NCBI RefSeq assembly: GCF_014199265.1
Contig: NZ_JACIJG010000001.1
Span: forward strand, 124,001-188,000
DNA length: 64,000 nt
Source: Brucella daejeonensis
GTDB taxonomy: Bacteria; Pseudomonadota; Alphaproteobacteria; Rhizobiales; Rhizobiaceae
Direction of reading: 5' to 3'
Below the pieces are notes generated by a model that was not told the DNA's origin, searched no databases, and saw nothing but the letters and a program-made list of their open reading frames with translations. Position numbers and translations under genes: made by a program. Positions 45,992 to 58,397 of this stretch are shown here, in pieces. Every line of letters begins with the position of its first letter. The first letter of the stretch is position 1.

Positions 45992-46084
45992 CGGGCTTCC
46001 TTCGTGGGTGATTGCGGTTTCCGGCCTGTCACCGGCATCGACGGCATTTCGCCCGACCGGCAAACAGGCGCACAAAAGTCCAAA

Positions 46085-46112
46085 CGAAAAAGGCCGGGCA
46101 GAACCCGACCTT
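46085..46112 (-). terminator. Terminator of the 66-aa gene
   Basis: Minus-strand stem AAGGTCGGG / CCCGGCCTT (one G-T wobble), 5-base loop, followed by TTTCG; about 125 bp after the stop at 46237. Confidence 0.75.
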
Positions 46113-46236
46113 CCGCTTTCACCCGAGCTGCGCCAGTACATCCGTGGTCGCGACCCAAGTGAATTCCCGATACATGGACGGTATAGACCTTCCGCGTTTC
46201 AGGAATATGACATGCCGGGCAAGTCCGCCCGTTGTT

Positions 46237-46437
46237 TCAGGCCGCCATCGGCGTTTCGACCGGGGCCGGATGATTGTAATTCCAGACCTCGGCCAGACAT
46301 TGCCGCATCAGATCGAGATCGACCGGACCAATCCGGCTCAGGACGAGATCGAGTTCATCCGGCTCCACGCCCTTGTTGAGAAGCTCAACGATTGCCTCGA
46401 TCAGAATTCTTCTGTCATCAAACCTGTAGCGCTGCAT
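46237..46437 (-). CDS. Small conserved protein, unknown function
   Basis: Protein of 66 aa, MQRYRFDDRRILIEAIVELLNKGVEPDELDLVLSRIG..., predicted mostly helical with an acidic middle and no membrane span. GGAG lies eight bases before ATG 46437. It is monocistronic, with its own terminator and a CtrA-type box upstream, which may tie it to the cell cycle. I do not recognise the family. Confidence 0.7.
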   Translation of the reverse strand: MQRYRFDDRRILIEAIVELLNKGVEPDELDLVLSRIGPVDLDLMRQCLAEVWNYNHPAPVETPMAA

Positions 46438-46492
46438 GGACCTGCTCCGCTAATTTCCCCACCATTGATGGTTACAGACTAGTCGCTCATGG

Positions 46493-46507
46493 TTAACTGA
46501 AACTTAA
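46493..46507. promoter_or_regulatory. Full CtrA-type box TTAA-N7-TTAA
   Basis: TTAA-CTGAAAC-TTAA at 46493-46507 fits the CtrA consensus (TTAA-N7-TTAA) of alphaproteobacteria exactly. It is 55 bp upstream of the 66-aa gene and about 230 bp from the divergent phosphatase gene. The remaining 200 bp of this spacer are AT-rich (AAAAAATATAATAAAAATTC near 46610). One occurrence of this motif can arise by chance. Confidence 0.55.
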
Positions 46508-46733
46508 TTCGCGAATAACGTCGCGCAATTTTCCCGCCACCATTCGTAACCACAGGCAACCGCGCCCGAACGCTCCCAATCCGTAGGGAAAAATTAAAAG
46601 CTACTCATAAAAAATATAATAAAAATTCTTGAAAAGAACAATAATATGTCAAAATACTAGTATAGTTTCCGCAAAATCCAAGCCGAAAATGAAACCAACA
46701 TTCATTTTATTATTTACTTCAATAAGATACGCC

Positions 46734-47327
46734 ATGACATTCTTTAAAAGATACACCAATTGGTCCATCAGCTATGTCCGGCTGACCGGGCTCGGCCTCG
46801 TCATCGGCGCGGGCTTCATGGGCGGCTACCTCTATACGCTGCAATATAAGGGCAATGTGCATACGGTCCTCGACGGACAGGTCTATCGTTCCAACCAGCC
46901 CGACCCGGCCCGTATCGCCAATCTCCAGAAGCTTTACGGCATCAGGACGATCATCAACCTGCGCGGACCGGAACCCGGTGAGAAATGGTATGATGAAGAG
47001 ATCGCAGCCGCAGAGACGCTTGGCATCCGGCACGCCGATTTCGAAATGTCGGCGAGACGCCAGCTCAGCCCTGAAGAAGCCCGGCAGCTCATCGCCCTGA
47101 TGGCAAAGGCGGAAAAGCCGGTGCTCATCCATTGCAAATCCGGTTCCGACCGCACCGGGCTGGCGGCAGCACTCTATGTAGCGGCCATCGCCAAAGGCAG
47201 CGAAAGCAAGGCCGAACGGCAGATGTCCATCGCCTACGGCCATTTCGGCTTTCCATTGAGTCCGACCTACGCGATGGAAAGGACTTTCGAGGCCATCGAG
47301 GCGGAACTCGGCTATACCGGCTCCTGA
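46734..47327 (+). CDS. Membrane-anchored dual-specificity/tyrosine phosphatase
   Basis: Protein of 197 aa. A membrane segment at about residues 18-38 (LGLVIGAGFMGGYLYTL) anchors the protein. The catalytic loop is H-C134-K-S-G-S-D-R140-T-G, i.e. C-x5-R. A fitting general acid (Asp) lies in FEMSARR or earlier GPEPGEKWYDEE. Location is probably periplasmic or membrane-bound. The substrate is unknown. ATG 46734 is used because upstream residues look non-coding. It converges on the DUF1232 gene with 6 bp between. Confidence 0.88.
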   Translation: MTFFKRYTNWSISYVRLTGLGLVIGAGFMGGYLYTLQYKGNVHTVLDGQVYRSNQPDPARIANLQKLYGIRTIINLRGPEPGEKWYDEEIAAAETLGIRHADFEMSARRQLSPEEARQLIALMAKAEKPVLIHCKSGSDRTGLAAALYVAAIAKGSESKAERQMSIAYGHFGFPLSPTYAMERTFEAIEAELGYTGS

Positions 47328-47333
47328 ATGAAA

Positions 47334-47723
47334 TCAGCTTGTCTGCAAGCGGCGCAGGCTCCACCAGATCAGGACCATCGCGGCCAGAATCCAGATCAGG
47401 ACGATAGCCACCAGCCCCGCCCGGCTGACGGGACGGGTGCCGCGTTCGGCCGCCGCGATCCGTAATTCGGCCAGAACATCGGCAGGGATCAGCCGAACCG
47501 CGAGAATAATGCCGAGCGGCACAATGATGAGATCGTCAAGATAGCCCAGAACCGGAATGAAATCGGGAATGAGGTCGATCGGGGACAGGGCATAGGCCGC
47601 GACGACGCCCGCCACCGCCTTCGCATACCAGGGAACGCGCCCGTCGCGCGCCGCCAGCCACAGGGCCACGACGTCCCGTTTGATCAGCCGCGCCCAGTTT
47701 TTCGCAGTCTCGATCCATGCCAT
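47334..47723 (-). CDS. DUF1232 (YkvA-type) membrane protein
   Basis: Protein of 129 aa. [27 protein letters not shown] is the DUF1232 signature, and a C-terminal span ([19 protein letters not shown]) follows, so this paralogue has an extra membrane helix compared with the one at 2288. Function unknown. It converges with the phosphatase gene and lies 90 bp from the binding-protein terminator. Confidence 0.85.
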   Translation of the reverse strand: MAWIETAKNWARLIKRDVVALWLAARDGRVPWYAKAVAGVVAAYALSPIDLIPDFIPVLGYLDDLIIVPLGIILAVRLIPADVLAELRIAAAERGTRPVSRAGLVAIVLIWILAAMVLIWWSLRRLQTS

Positions 47724-47763
47724 GGCCGACTCATATCACGTTGAAAAAAACACCGGAGGAAAC

Positions 47764-47794
47764 AAAAACGCCGGGGCAGAACCCCGGCGTTTTC
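47764..47794. terminator. Terminator of the branched-chain amino acid binding protein gene
   Basis: Perfect stem ACGCCGGGG / CCCCGGCGT with loop CAGAA, flanked by AAAAA and TTTT, able to work in both directions. Confidence 0.92.
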
Positions 47795-47813
47795 AGTAAA
47801 CCAATCGGCGCTC

Positions 47814-48920
47814 TTATTCGAGGCCGACGATCTTGCCGTCATCCCACTTGAAGATGTCGAAGCTCGGCGAGCTCAGATCGCCGCTTTCGCCATAGGTCAG
47901 CGTGCCGATAGCCGTTTCGATCGGCTTGCCGTCATGCAGGGCCTTGGCGACAGCCGCCGAATCGTCGGTCGAATCGGCGCGTTCGATGCCTGCCTTGATG
48001 ACTTCAACAGCGGCATAGGCGTTCATGGTGAAGGCTTCAGCCGGAATGTTCTTCGCCTTCAGAGCCTCGATGGCATCCTTGGAAGCCGGGTTCTTGGTGG
48101 CATCCTTGGCGTTGGTGAAGAGCGTCCCTTGAGCATTGGTGCCGCCGATTGCCCAATATTCGGTATTGGACAGGCCTTCGCCGCCAAGCACCAGCGCCTG
48201 CATACCGGCATCGTGCAACTGACGCGACAGGAGGCCGCCTTCGGCATGGTAGCCGCCGAAATAGACCACTTCAGTACCGGCAGACTTCAGCTTGGTGACG
48301 AGCGCGGAGAAATCCTTGTCGCCCGGCGTAACCGAATCATAATGGACTTCCGTGACGCCGCCCTTGTTGAGCGCAGCCTTGAACGCGTCGGCCAGGCCCT
48401 TGCCATAGGCGCCCTTGTCGTGGATCACGGCGACCTTCTTGTCCTTGAAATTCTTCAGGACATAACCGGCCATGACTTCGGCCTGCTGGTCGTCGCGGCC
48501 GCAGGTGCGGAACACGTTTTCCAGATTGCGCGCGGTCAGGTCCGGGCCGGTGGCGGTCGGGGTGACCATCAGGACGCCGTTTTCCGAGAACACGTCGGAA
48601 ACCGGAATGGCGACGCCGGTCGTGACCGGACCGACGACGAACTTGATGCCGTCGCCGACGATCTGGTTGGCGGCGGAAACGCCCTGCTTCGGTTCTCCGG
48701 CATCGTCGGCGAACTTCAGGACGACTTTTTCGCCCTTGATGCCGCCAGCCTTGTTGATGACGTCAACGGCGGCTTCCGCGCCCTTCTTCACCTGATCGCC
48801 GAAAGCGGCAACCGGGCCCGTCAGCGGAGCGACGACGCCGATGGTGATATCCGCGTAGGCAGCGCCGACGAAGCCGAGGGTGGCTGCAAAAGCCACGCTG
48901 GACAGAAGTTTCAGGTTCAT
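47814..48920 (-). CDS. Branched-chain amino acid ABC transporter, substrate-binding protein
   Basis: Protein of 368 aa of the LivK/BraC type. The signal peptide ends at AAYA-DITIG. The first block, [33 protein letters not shown], and [20 protein letters not shown] are typical of Leu/Ile/Val-binding folds. No permease or ATPase gene is next to it, so it serves a transporter elsewhere. GGAGAAAAG before ATG 48920 fixes the start. Its position near the leucine catabolic genes is suggestive only. Region 48921-49205 is its promoter; no operator seen. Confidence 0.9.
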   Translation of the reverse strand: MNLKLLSSVAFAATLGFVGAAYADITIGVVAPLTGPVAAFGDQVKKGAEAAVDVINKAGGIKGEKVVLKFADDAGEPKQGVSAANQIVGDGIKFVVGPVTTGVAIPVSDVFSENGVLMVTPTATGPDLTARNLENVFRTCGRDDQQAEVMAGYVLKNFKDKKVAVIHDKGAYGKGLADAFKAALNKGGVTEVHYDSVTPGDKDFSALVTKLKSAGTEVVYFGGYHAEGGLLSRQLHDAGMQALVLGGEGLSNTEYWAIGGTNAQGTLFTNAKDATKNPASKDAIEALKAKNIPAEAFTMNAYAAVEVIKAGIERADSTDDSAAVAKALHDGKPIETAIGTLTYGESGDLSSPSFDIFKWDDGKIVGLE

Positions 48921-49205
48921 TCTTTTCTCCTTTGGTGGGGCAGCGTCCTTCGACGGCCCTGAGACAACCCATGTCGGCCAGCACCAGCGCAATCGCGCTG
49001 CCAGGTGACCGAGCCCTCCCTTTTGTTCATCGCATGATCTCAAAGGGTCAATCCAAAGCCCGCCTCGACGGCATCCCGGATGCCATAATATTATCCAAAA
49101 TCGCATCCGCGGTTTCGGAAAAATGCTCCGGGCCGGGGACGAGCTTTCATGATGTAATAAGAATGCATTTCCGGCTTTCGATTGCAAGGGGCCAAGTGCC
49201 CGCAA

Positions 49206-50030
49206 CTACAACGAAAATCGGCTCCTCCCAAATGTTCGGTTCCCTCCCTTCCATGTCGGTGACCGTTTCGTAAAAAAGGCCGCGATTCCCTCCGCGGCCT
49301 CCGGCGTTTCCCATGTATCGGCAAGACGGGTGAGCGTCATGTCTATCACCGCCTCGTCGATGGGTGCGCCCAGCGCATGAACCAGCCGCTTGGAAGCGGC
49401 GACTGCTGCGGGGGCAGTGGAAAAATAGGGTTTGATCTCTGCTTCGACCGCCGCATCGAGCGCTTCCGCCTCGACCACTTCGTGCAGGAGGCCGATATGC
49501 CGCGCCTCTCCGGCGTCGAACAGCCGCGCCGAGGTAAACATGCGCAGCGCATGGGCCTCGCCGATGCGCGCCACCACATAAGGACTGATGGTTGCGGGAA
49601 TGAGGCCGAGTTTTGTCTCCGTCAGCCCGAAACGCGCATCGGAAACGCCGATTGCCGCATCGCAGACGCTGATCAGGCCGACGCCGCCGCCATAGGCCTG
49701 CCCGTTGACGCGCCCGATCAGCGGTTTCGGCAGGTCGCGCAGCGCCTTCAGCATCAAGGCAAGCTTTCGAGCCTCCTCAATGCGCTGTTCCCGCGTGGCC
49801 TTCACCTGTTCCTGCATCCAGCCAAGATCGCCGCCCGCGCAAAAACTGGCTCCCGCTCCGGTTAGCACCACGATGCGGACGGCTTCATTGTCGCCCAGAT
49901 GCAGCGCTGCCGTGGTCAGTTCATCAATCATCAAGCCAGACAAGGCATTGTGCTGATCGGGTCGGTTCAGCGTAAGTGTAGCCACGCCACGGTCATCAAT
50001 CTCTATCTGAAGAGTTTCAAACGCGCTCAT
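49206..50030 (-). CDS. liuC: Enoyl-CoA hydratase, probable 3-methylglutaconyl-CoA hydratase
   Basis: Protein of 274 aa, crotonase family. The oxyanion-hole blocks GAGASFCAGGDLGWM and NGQAYGGGVGLISVCD are present, with the Glu of FGLTETKLGLIP nearby. Position at the end of the leucine cluster after HMG-CoA lyase supports 3-methylglutaconyl-CoA hydratase, which makes HMG-CoA. ATG 50030 overlaps the HMG-CoA lyase stop (ATGA). Confidence 0.87.
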   Translation of the reverse strand: MSAFETLQIEIDDRGVATLTLNRPDQHNALSGLMIDELTTAALHLGDNEAVRIVVLTGAGASFCAGGDLGWMQEQVKATREQRIEEARKLALMLKALRDLPKPLIGRVNGQAYGGGVGLISVCDAAIGVSDARFGLTETKLGLIPATISPYVVARIGEAHALRMFTSARLFDAGEARHIGLLHEVVEAEALDAAVEAEIKPYFSTAPAAVAASKRLVHALGAPIDEAVIDMTLTRLADTWETPEAAEGIAAFFTKRSPTWKGGNRTFGRSRFSL

Positions 50031-50890
50031 GCAGCTTTATCCTGACGCAGCGCTTGCGCGAAAAGCGCCGCCGACTTCAGCTTTTCCAGATCGAGACCGG
50101 TCTCAAAGCCAAGATCGCGCAGCATTTCAGCAACCAGCACCGTATCGACATTGCCCTTCGCACCCGGCGCAAAAGGACAGCCGCCGAGACCACCGACAGA
50201 AGCGTCGAATACGCGTAGGCCTTTTTCGAGGCTGACGCGAATATTGTCGAGCGCGCGTCCGCCGGTATCGTGATAATGCCCGGCCAGACTATGCGCCGGT
50301 GCAATGGCCAGCACCGCATCCAGCATGGCGGCGACCTTTTCCGGCGTGCCGCGCCCGATCGTGTCGCCAAGACTGACTTCATAACAACCGAGTGAGAAAA
50401 GCTGTTCGGTCACATCGGCTACCGCCTGCGGCGCCACCGGCCCATCATAGGGGCATTCGACCACGCAACTGACATAGCCGCGCACCGCAAGCCCGTCATT
50501 GATGGCAGCACCAATCACCGGCGAAAGCCGCTCGATGCTTTCGGCAATCGTGCAATTGATATTGGCCTTGGAAAAGCCTTCGGAAGCCGAAATGAAAATT
50601 GCGACTTCGTCGGCATTTGCGGCAACAGCGGCTTCATAGCCTTTCATATTGGGCACGAGCACCGAATAGCGCACATTGTTGGCGCGGTGGATACCGGCCA
50701 TGACCTGGGCAGCGTCGGCCAGTTGCGGCACCCATCTGGGGCTGACGAAACTCGTCGCCTCGATACGAGAATAGCCGCAATCCGACAGGCGGTCGATCAG
50801 CGCGATCTTGTCGGCGGTCGGCACAAAACGCTTTTCGTTTTGCAGGCCGTCACGCGCTGCCATTTCGACGATTTCAACACGTTCAGCCAT
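50027..50890 (-). CDS. liuE: Hydroxymethylglutaryl-CoA lyase
   Basis: Protein of 287 aa. ARDGLQNEKRFV holds the active-site Asp/Arg of the TIM barrel, and GGLGGCPFAPGAKGNVDTV is the catalytic Cys loop of HMG-CoA lyases. It cleaves HMG-CoA to acetyl-CoA and acetoacetate, the last step of leucine breakdown. Its start overlaps the end of the biotin subunit gene by eight bases. Often also called mvaB. Confidence 0.93.
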   Translation of the reverse strand: MAERVEIVEMAARDGLQNEKRFVPTADKIALIDRLSDCGYSRIEATSFVSPRWVPQLADAAQVMAGIHRANNVRYSVLVPNMKGYEAAVAANADEVAIFISASEGFSKANINCTIAESIERLSPVIGAAINDGLAVRGYVSCVVECPYDGPVAPQAVADVTEQLFSLGCYEVSLGDTIGRGTPEKVAAMLDAVLAIAPAHSLAGHYHDTGGRALDNIRVSLEKGLRVFDASVGGLGGCPFAPGAKGNVDTVLVAEMLRDLGFETGLDLEKLKSAALFAQALRQDKAA

Positions 50891-52850
50891 GTTCTTCCTC
50901 CAACGCCACCAACAGCACCCCTTCGCTGACCTGATCGCCTGCCGCGACCGTCACGGACGAGACCTTACCGTCTCGCGGCGCGGTCAGCGAAAGCTCCATC
51001 TTCATCGCTTCCATCGTCACCAGCGGATCGCCTTTGGCGACGCTCGAACCTTCAACAATGGACACAAGCGCTACCCGCCCCGGCATGGGGGCACGAATAT
51101 GGCTTTGGCTAGCGCCTTCCTCTTCCGCACCGACGGACTGCACATAGTGAAATATGGTGTCGCGGCCATGAAGTTGCACGGTCACATCGTGACCGATGCG
51201 CTTGACCGAGGCTTGTCCCGCATGGCCATCGACAACAAAACGAACCAGCCCGTTTTCATGCGAGCGGATTTCCAGATCGCCAAAGGCGAAGCCGAAGCGC
51301 CTGTCGCTCTTGGTCGCGAAACTGACCGTTCGGTGTTCGCCGTGATGATCCAGCAGGATCGAACGTGACGCCTCGCCCCAGAGCCTGAAACCGCGCAGGC
51401 TTGTCCATGGGTCGTCTTTGACAGGCGCATCCAGAAGATCGAGCGCGCCAAGTGCTGCCAGTGCAAAAGCCACATCAGACGGCTTTTCACCTTCAAACAG
51501 CGCCACCGTCTCGCGGGCGATCAGGCCGGTATCGACATCGCCAGCGCGGAAAGCTTCGAGATTGCAGAGCGCCGACAGGAACTGGCGATTTGTAACCAGC
51601 CCGGCAATGCGGGTTTCACCGAGCGCCGCATCGAGCCGGTTCAGCGCCTCATCCCGCGTTGCGCCATGGGCGATGATCTTGGCAATCATCGGATCGTAAA
51701 ATGGCGTGATGGTATCGCCGCCGCGCACTCCGGAATCGACGCGGGCATTTTCGGGTGGTGCGAACAAGGCAAACCTGCCCGTGGCGGGCAGAAAATCCCG
51801 CGCCGGATCTTCGGCATATAGCCGCGCCTCGAACGCCCAGCCATGAATGGCCAACTCGTCCTGACGCTTCGGCAAAACCTCGCCCGACGCCACGCGCAAT
51901 TGCCATTCGACCAGATCAAGCCCGGTGATGGCTTCCGTCACCGGATGTTCGACCTGCAATCGCGTGTTCATTTCCATGAAGAAGAAGCGGTCAGCGCGAA
52001 GCCCTTCCGACACATCGGCGATAAATTCCACCGTGCCCGCGCCGCAATAGCCAATAGCTTCAGCCGCCTTCACCGCCGCCTCACCCATGGCAGCGCGCAT
52101 ATCCGGCGTCATGCCGGGAGCTGGCGCTTCCTCGATCACCTTCTGGTGGCGGCGTTGCAGCGAGCAATCGCGCTCGAACAGATGCACGACATTGCCGTGG
52201 CTGTCGCCAAAGACCTGCACCTCGATATGGCGCGGCTTGGTCATGTATTTTTCGATCAGCACCGCGCCATCACCGAATGAGGCCTCCGCCTCGCGCCGCG
52301 CACTGTCGAGTGCGGCGGCAAAATCAGCCGCCTGATCGACCCGGCGCATGCCCTTGCCGCCGCCGCCTGCCCGCGCCTTGATCAGTACCGGATAGCCGAT
52401 TACGTCTGCTTCGCTTTTGAGAAAGGCGCTGTCCTGATCATCGCCATGATAACCTGGCACGACAGGCACGCCTGCTTTCTGCATCAGTGCCTTGGCGGCA
52501 TCCTTCAGCCCCATGGCGCGAATGGCATTGGCTGAGGGGCCGATAAAGACAAGCCCCGCAGCTTCCATTGCGTCCACAAAAGCCGGATTTTCGGATAGAA
52601 AACCGTAGCCCGGATGGATCGCTTCCGCGCCAGTCTCCTTAGCCGCCTTAATAATGGCTTCAATATTGAGATAGCTTTGCGCCGATGGTGCCGGGCCGAC
52701 ACGCACCGCCTCGTCGGCATGTTCGACATGCAGCGCATGAGCGTCCGCATCGGAATAGACCGCGACGGTAGCAATGCCCAATTCACGCGCCGACCGGATA
52801 ACCCGGCAGGCGATTTCTCCGCGATTGGCAATCAGTATCTTTTTGAACAT
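50883..52850 (-). CDS. liuD: Methylcrotonyl-CoA carboxylase, biotin-containing alpha subunit
   Basis: Protein of 655 aa. Biotin carboxylase fold: MFKKILIANRGEIACRVIRSA at the start, ATP-grasp glycine loop ARAGGGGKGMR, and the catalytic RLQVEHPVTE. A short linker domain leads to the biotinyl domain with MEAMK617-M, where Lys617 carries biotin. With the beta subunit it carboxylates 3-methylcrotonyl-CoA. ATG 52850 follows the beta-subunit stop by 10 bp. Confidence 0.93.
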   Translation of the reverse strand: MFKKILIANRGEIACRVIRSARELGIATVAVYSDADAHALHVEHADEAVRVGPAPSAQSYLNIEAIIKAAKETGAEAIHPGYGFLSENPAFVDAMEAAGLVFIGPSANAIRAMGLKDAAKALMQKAGVPVVPGYHGDDQDSAFLKSEADVIGYPVLIKARAGGGGKGMRRVDQAADFAAALDSARREAEASFGDGAVLIEKYMTKPRHIEVQVFGDSHGNVVHLFERDCSLQRRHQKVIEEAPAPGMTPDMRAAMGEAAVKAAEAIGYCGAGTVEFIADVSEGLRADRFFFMEMNTRLQVEHPVTEAITGLDLVEWQLRVASGEVLPKRQDELAIHGWAFEARLYAEDPARDFLPATGRFALFAPPENARVDSGVRGGDTITPFYDPMIAKIIAHGATRDEALNRLDAALGETRIAGLVTNRQFLSALCNLEAFRAGDVDTGLIARETVALFEGEKPSDVAFALAALGALDLLDAPVKDDPWTSLRGFRLWGEASRSILLDHHGEHRTVSFATKSDRRFGFAFGDLEIRSHENGLVRFVVDGHAGQASVKRIGHDVTVQLHGRDTIFHYVQSVGAEEEGASQSHIRAPMPGRVALVSIVEGSSVAKGDPLVTMEAMKMELSLTAPRDGKVSSVTVAAGDQVSEGVLLVALEEEHG

Positions 52851-52860
52851 CTGATTTGCC

Positions 52861-54468
52861 TCACATTCTAAACAGACCGAAACGCGTCGGCTCGACCGGC
52901 GCGTTGAGCGTTGCCGACAACGACAGCCCCAAAACCTCGCGGCTCTTGCGCGGATCGACAATGCCGTCATCCCAAAGCCGCGCCGAGGCATAGAGCGGAT
53001 GGCTCTGGCGCTCGAACATTTCAAGCGTCGGGCGTTTGAACTCCGCTTCTTCTTCCGCCGACCATGTGCCGCCTGTGCGTTCGATCCCGTCGCGTTTGAC
53101 GGTCGCCAGCACGCCCGCGGCCTGTTCACCGCCCATCACGGCAATGCGGCTGTTCGGCCATGTCCACAGGAAGCGCGGTGAATAGGCGCGACCCGCCATG
53201 CCGTAATTGCCCGCGCCATAGGACGCGCCGATCAGCATGGTGATTTTCGGCACGTTGGCGGTCGCCACCGCCGTCACCAGCTTTGCGCCATGCTTGGCGA
53301 TGCCTTCGGCCTCATATTTGCGCCCCACCATGAAGCCGGTGATGTTTTGCAAAAACACCAACGGGACATTCCTCTGGCAGCAAAGCTCGATGAAATGCGC
53401 GCCCTTCAAGGCCGCTTCCGAAAACAACACGCCATTATTGGCCACGATGCCGACCGGCATGCCATAGACGCTGGCAAAACCGCAAACCAGCGTGGTGCCG
53501 AAACGCGCCTTGAACTCATCGAAATCGGAGCCATCGACAAGGCGTGCAATCACCTCGCGCACATCATAGGGAATACGCGTATCCGCCGAGACAACGCCCA
53601 GGATTTCTTCCGGGTCGTAAAGCGGCGCAGCACTGTCACCGCGTGCAATGAAGGAACGCTTTTCGCTGTTGAGATTGGCGGCAATGGCGCGGGCAATTTG
53701 CAGCGCATGGGCATCGTCGTTGGCGAGATGATCCGCGACACCGGAAAGACGTGTATGCACATCGCCACCGCCCAGATCTTCCGCCGTTACCACTTCGCCG
53801 GTCGCGGCTTTCACCAGTGGAGGTCCGGCCAAAAAGATCGTGCCCTGATTGCGCACGATCACCGTTTCGTCGCTCATGGCAGGCACATAAGCGCCGCCCG
53901 CCGTGCACGACCCCATGACGACAGCGACTTGCGGAATGCCCGCCGCCGACATCTGCGCCTGATTATAAAAGATGCGCCCGAAATGGTCGCGATCCGGGAA
54001 AACCTCATCCTGATTGGGCAGGTTTGCGCCACCGGAATCGACCAGATAAATGCAGGGCAGACGGTTTTCGCCCGCAATCTCCTGCGCGCGCAGATGTTTT
54101 TTCACCGTGACCGGATAATAGGTGCCGCCCTTCACCGTCGCATCGTTGCAGACGATCATGCAGTCACGACCCGACACGCGCCCGATGCCGGTGATAATGC
54201 CAGCCGAGGGCGCTGCTCCGCCATACATCCCATGTCCCGCCGTCAGCCCGACTTCCAGAAAGGGCGAACCCGGATCGAGCAATTGCGCGACACGCTCACG
54301 CGGCAGAAGTTTTCCGCGTGCAACATGGCGTTCTCTCGCCTTTTCGCCGCCACCGTCAAGCGCCATGCGCGAGGCTTCCGCCACCGTGTCAATGGCCGTC
54401 AGCATGGCCTTGCGATTGGCCTCAAAAGTGGCGCTGCGCGTCGAAATCCCGGATTTCAGAACCGGCAT
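52861..54468 (-). CDS. liuB: Methylcrotonyl-CoA carboxylase, carboxyltransferase beta subunit
   Basis: Protein of 535 aa with two crotonase-like carboxyltransferase halves. [25 protein letters not shown] and [16 protein letters not shown] in the first half and [19 protein letters not shown] with [20 protein letters not shown] in the second are the family's acyl-CoA and carboxybiotin sites. Start ATG 54468 overlaps the isovaleryl-CoA dehydrogenase stop (TGATG). Propionyl-CoA carboxylase is excluded mainly by context (isovaleryl-CoA dehydrogenase and HMG-CoA lyase). Confidence 0.92.
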   Translation of the reverse strand: MPVLKSGISTRSATFEANRKAMLTAIDTVAEASRMALDGGGEKARERHVARGKLLPRERVAQLLDPGSPFLEVGLTAGHGMYGGAAPSAGIITGIGRVSGRDCMIVCNDATVKGGTYYPVTVKKHLRAQEIAGENRLPCIYLVDSGGANLPNQDEVFPDRDHFGRIFYNQAQMSAAGIPQVAVVMGSCTAGGAYVPAMSDETVIVRNQGTIFLAGPPLVKAATGEVVTAEDLGGGDVHTRLSGVADHLANDDAHALQIARAIAANLNSEKRSFIARGDSAAPLYDPEEILGVVSADTRIPYDVREVIARLVDGSDFDEFKARFGTTLVCGFASVYGMPVGIVANNGVLFSEAALKGAHFIELCCQRNVPLVFLQNITGFMVGRKYEAEGIAKHGAKLVTAVATANVPKITMLIGASYGAGNYGMAGRAYSPRFLWTWPNSRIAVMGGEQAAGVLATVKRDGIERTGGTWSAEEEAEFKRPTLEMFERQSHPLYASARLWDDGIVDPRKSREVLGLSLSATLNAPVEPTRFGLFRM

Positions 54469-55646
54469 CAGCGCGTCTCCGCAAAGAGTTCGCGTCCGAT
54501 CAGCATACGCCGTATTTCCGACGTGCCTGCACCGATCTCGTAAAGCTTGGCATCACGCAGCAGGCGTCCGGTCGGGTAGTCGTTGATATAACCGTTGCCG
54601 CCCAGCGCCTGTATCGCTTGCAAGGCCATTTGCGTGGCGTTTTCGGCCGCATAGAGAATGCAGCCTGCCGCATCCTTGCGCGTCGTCTCGCCCCGGTCAC
54701 AGCTTGCCGCGACCGCGTAAACATAAGCGCGGGAGGCATTGAACAGCACATACATATCGGCAAGCTTGCCCTGCATGAGCTGGAATTCGCCAATCGGCTG
54801 GTCGAACTGTTTTCGCTCATGCACATAGGGTATCACGACATCAAGACACGCCGCCATGATGCCGAGCGGTCCACCGGCCAGCACCACACGCTCGTAATCG
54901 AGGCCGGACATCAGCACATTGACGCCGCGCCCCTCTTCGCCGAGCAGGTTTTCGACTGGCACTTCGCAATTCTCGAACACCAGTTCGCAGGTGTTGGAGC
55001 CGCGCATACCGAGCTTGTCGAGTTTTTGCGCAGTCGAGAACCCCTTGAAGCCTTTTTCGACCAGAAAGGCGCTGATACCGCGCGGACCTGCCGCCGGATC
55101 GGTCTTGGCATAGACCACCAGCACATCGGCATCGGGGCCGTTGGTGATCCACATCTTGTTACCGTTGAGAATATAGCGGTCGCCCTGCTTTTTGGCGTGA
55201 AGCTTCATCGACACGACGTCGGAACCGGCCCCCGGCTCGGACATGGCAAGCGCGCCGACATGCTCGCCGGAAATAAGCTTTGGCAGATATTTTTCGCGTT
55301 GCGCGGGCGAACCGTTGCGGGTGATCTGGTTGACGCAGAGATTGGAATGCGCGCCATAGCTGAGGCCGATGGAGGCAGAAGCGCGGCTGATTTCTTCCAT
55401 CGCCACGCAATGCCCCAGATAGCCAAGCCCCGCACCGCCAAAATCTTCCGGCGCAGTGACGCCCAGCACGCCAAGTTCACCCAGTTCACGCCACAAATGC
55501 ATGGGAAATGCGTTATCGCGATCGGTTTGCGCGGCCAGCGGCGCAATGCGGCTTTCCGCGAAACGGCGCACCGTATCGCGCAGGGCTTCGATCTCCTCGC
55601 CAAGACCGAAATTCATGCCCCCCACATTTTGGCCCGATGCAAACAT
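54468..55646 (-). CDS. ivd: Isovaleryl-CoA dehydrogenase
   Basis: Protein of 392 aa, acyl-CoA dehydrogenase family. [30 protein letters not shown] (FAD/substrate) and [40 protein letters not shown] (C-terminal FAD block) are all typical of isovaleryl-CoA dehydrogenases. It makes 3-methylcrotonyl-CoA and passes electrons to ETF. GGAGG six bases before ATG 55646 fixes the start; it heads the ivd-liuB-liuD-liuE-liuC run. Confidence 0.94.
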   Translation of the reverse strand: MFASGQNVGGMNFGLGEEIEALRDTVRRFAESRIAPLAAQTDRDNAFPMHLWRELGELGVLGVTAPEDFGGAGLGYLGHCVAMEEISRASASIGLSYGAHSNLCVNQITRNGSPAQREKYLPKLISGEHVGALAMSEPGAGSDVVSMKLHAKKQGDRYILNGNKMWITNGPDADVLVVYAKTDPAAGPRGISAFLVEKGFKGFSTAQKLDKLGMRGSNTCELVFENCEVPVENLLGEEGRGVNVLMSGLDYERVVLAGGPLGIMAACLDVVIPYVHERKQFDQPIGEFQLMQGKLADMYVLFNASRAYVYAVAASCDRGETTRKDAAGCILYAAENATQMALQAIQALGGNGYINDYPTGRLLRDAKLYEIGAGTSEIRRMLIGRELFAETR

Positions 55647-55775
55647 ACTCGTCCTCCACAAGTTCTGCCGGCAGCCATCGCTTGCGCGATGGTTATGATC
55701 CGGTCAGAGTGTCCCGTGGCGGTCAAATAGGCAATGGGGTTGCGCGGCTTTCTGTGGCTATTTATTACCGGTTGA

Positions 55776-55790
55776 CGAAATTTTATTTCG
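55776..55790. promoter_or_regulatory. CGAAAT-TTT-ATTTCG palindrome between aacS and ivd
   Basis: Perfect 6-bp arms around TTT in an AT-rich patch, directly after the acetoacetyl-CoA synthetase stop. It may be part of an internal promoter or operator before ivd, or a weak hairpin. No regulator gene is adjacent. Confidence 0.35.
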
Positions 55791-55804
55791 CGATGTTTTG
55801 AACG

Positions 55805-57793
<1,989 letters not shown>

Positions 57794-58082
57794 CGTTCCT
57801 CCCGATAACGGTATGAAGCCGATCCTCTCCCGACGGCTTCGATACGGGTTTCTAAAGCATAATCCGGCGGGAAGAAACGCTGATCGACAAAATTTACCGC
57901 CCGCCGGAAATTTCGGCGCAGCCAGCCGCTTTTCGATTCAGATTCTGGTCAGATTCTGAAAGGCTCATGCGGAACCGACGCCCGCTATGTCCGCCCGCAA
58001 AACTGTGCGCCAAATGGACAGCGTCGCCAGATCATCCGGCGAATATCGCCGGATTTTCATTTGATGAAACTTGAAGGAAATT

Positions 58083-58158
58083 TGGTGGAGCCAAGCGGGA
58101 TCGAACCGCTGACCTCCTGCATGCCATGCAGGCGCTCTCCCAGCTGAGCTATGGCCCC
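58083..58158 (-). tRNA. tRNA-Ala (anticodon GGC)
   Basis: 76 bases including an encoded CCA. The acceptor stem GGGGCCA pairs with TGGCTCC, the D-arm contains AGCTCAGCTGGGAGAGC, the anticodon stem CCTGC/GCAGG holds loop ATGGCAT with anticodon GGC, and the T-arm has GGTTCGATCC. All expected invariant bases are present. Confidence 0.97.
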
Positions 58159-58335
58159 ATCGAACCTCTTGCGAGGTGCGTCAGGCAGGACTTTCTGCCC
58201 GGTGTGGCGGCTTATTAAATGGCGTTTGCCAGAAGATCAAGAGCTAAATCGCAACTCTTTTCACATCTGCCAAAAATAATTCACAGATCGCTCCGCTCCG
58301 GCTTGCAGCCGGTTGCCGGCAATCCCAAAACGCGA

Positions 58336-58359
58336 CAGGGCGACCCGAAGGCCGCCCTG
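58336..58359 (-). terminator. Hairpin after the FYDLN-acid gene
   Basis: 7-bp stem CAGGGCG / CGCCCTG with an interior loop about 40 bp after the stop codon. On the minus strand the next bases are TCGCGTTTTGG, so it may act as a weak terminator. Confidence 0.5.
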
Positions 58360-58397
58360 GAAATGCGAGAATTGTCAGAGGGTATCCGTGAAACGGA

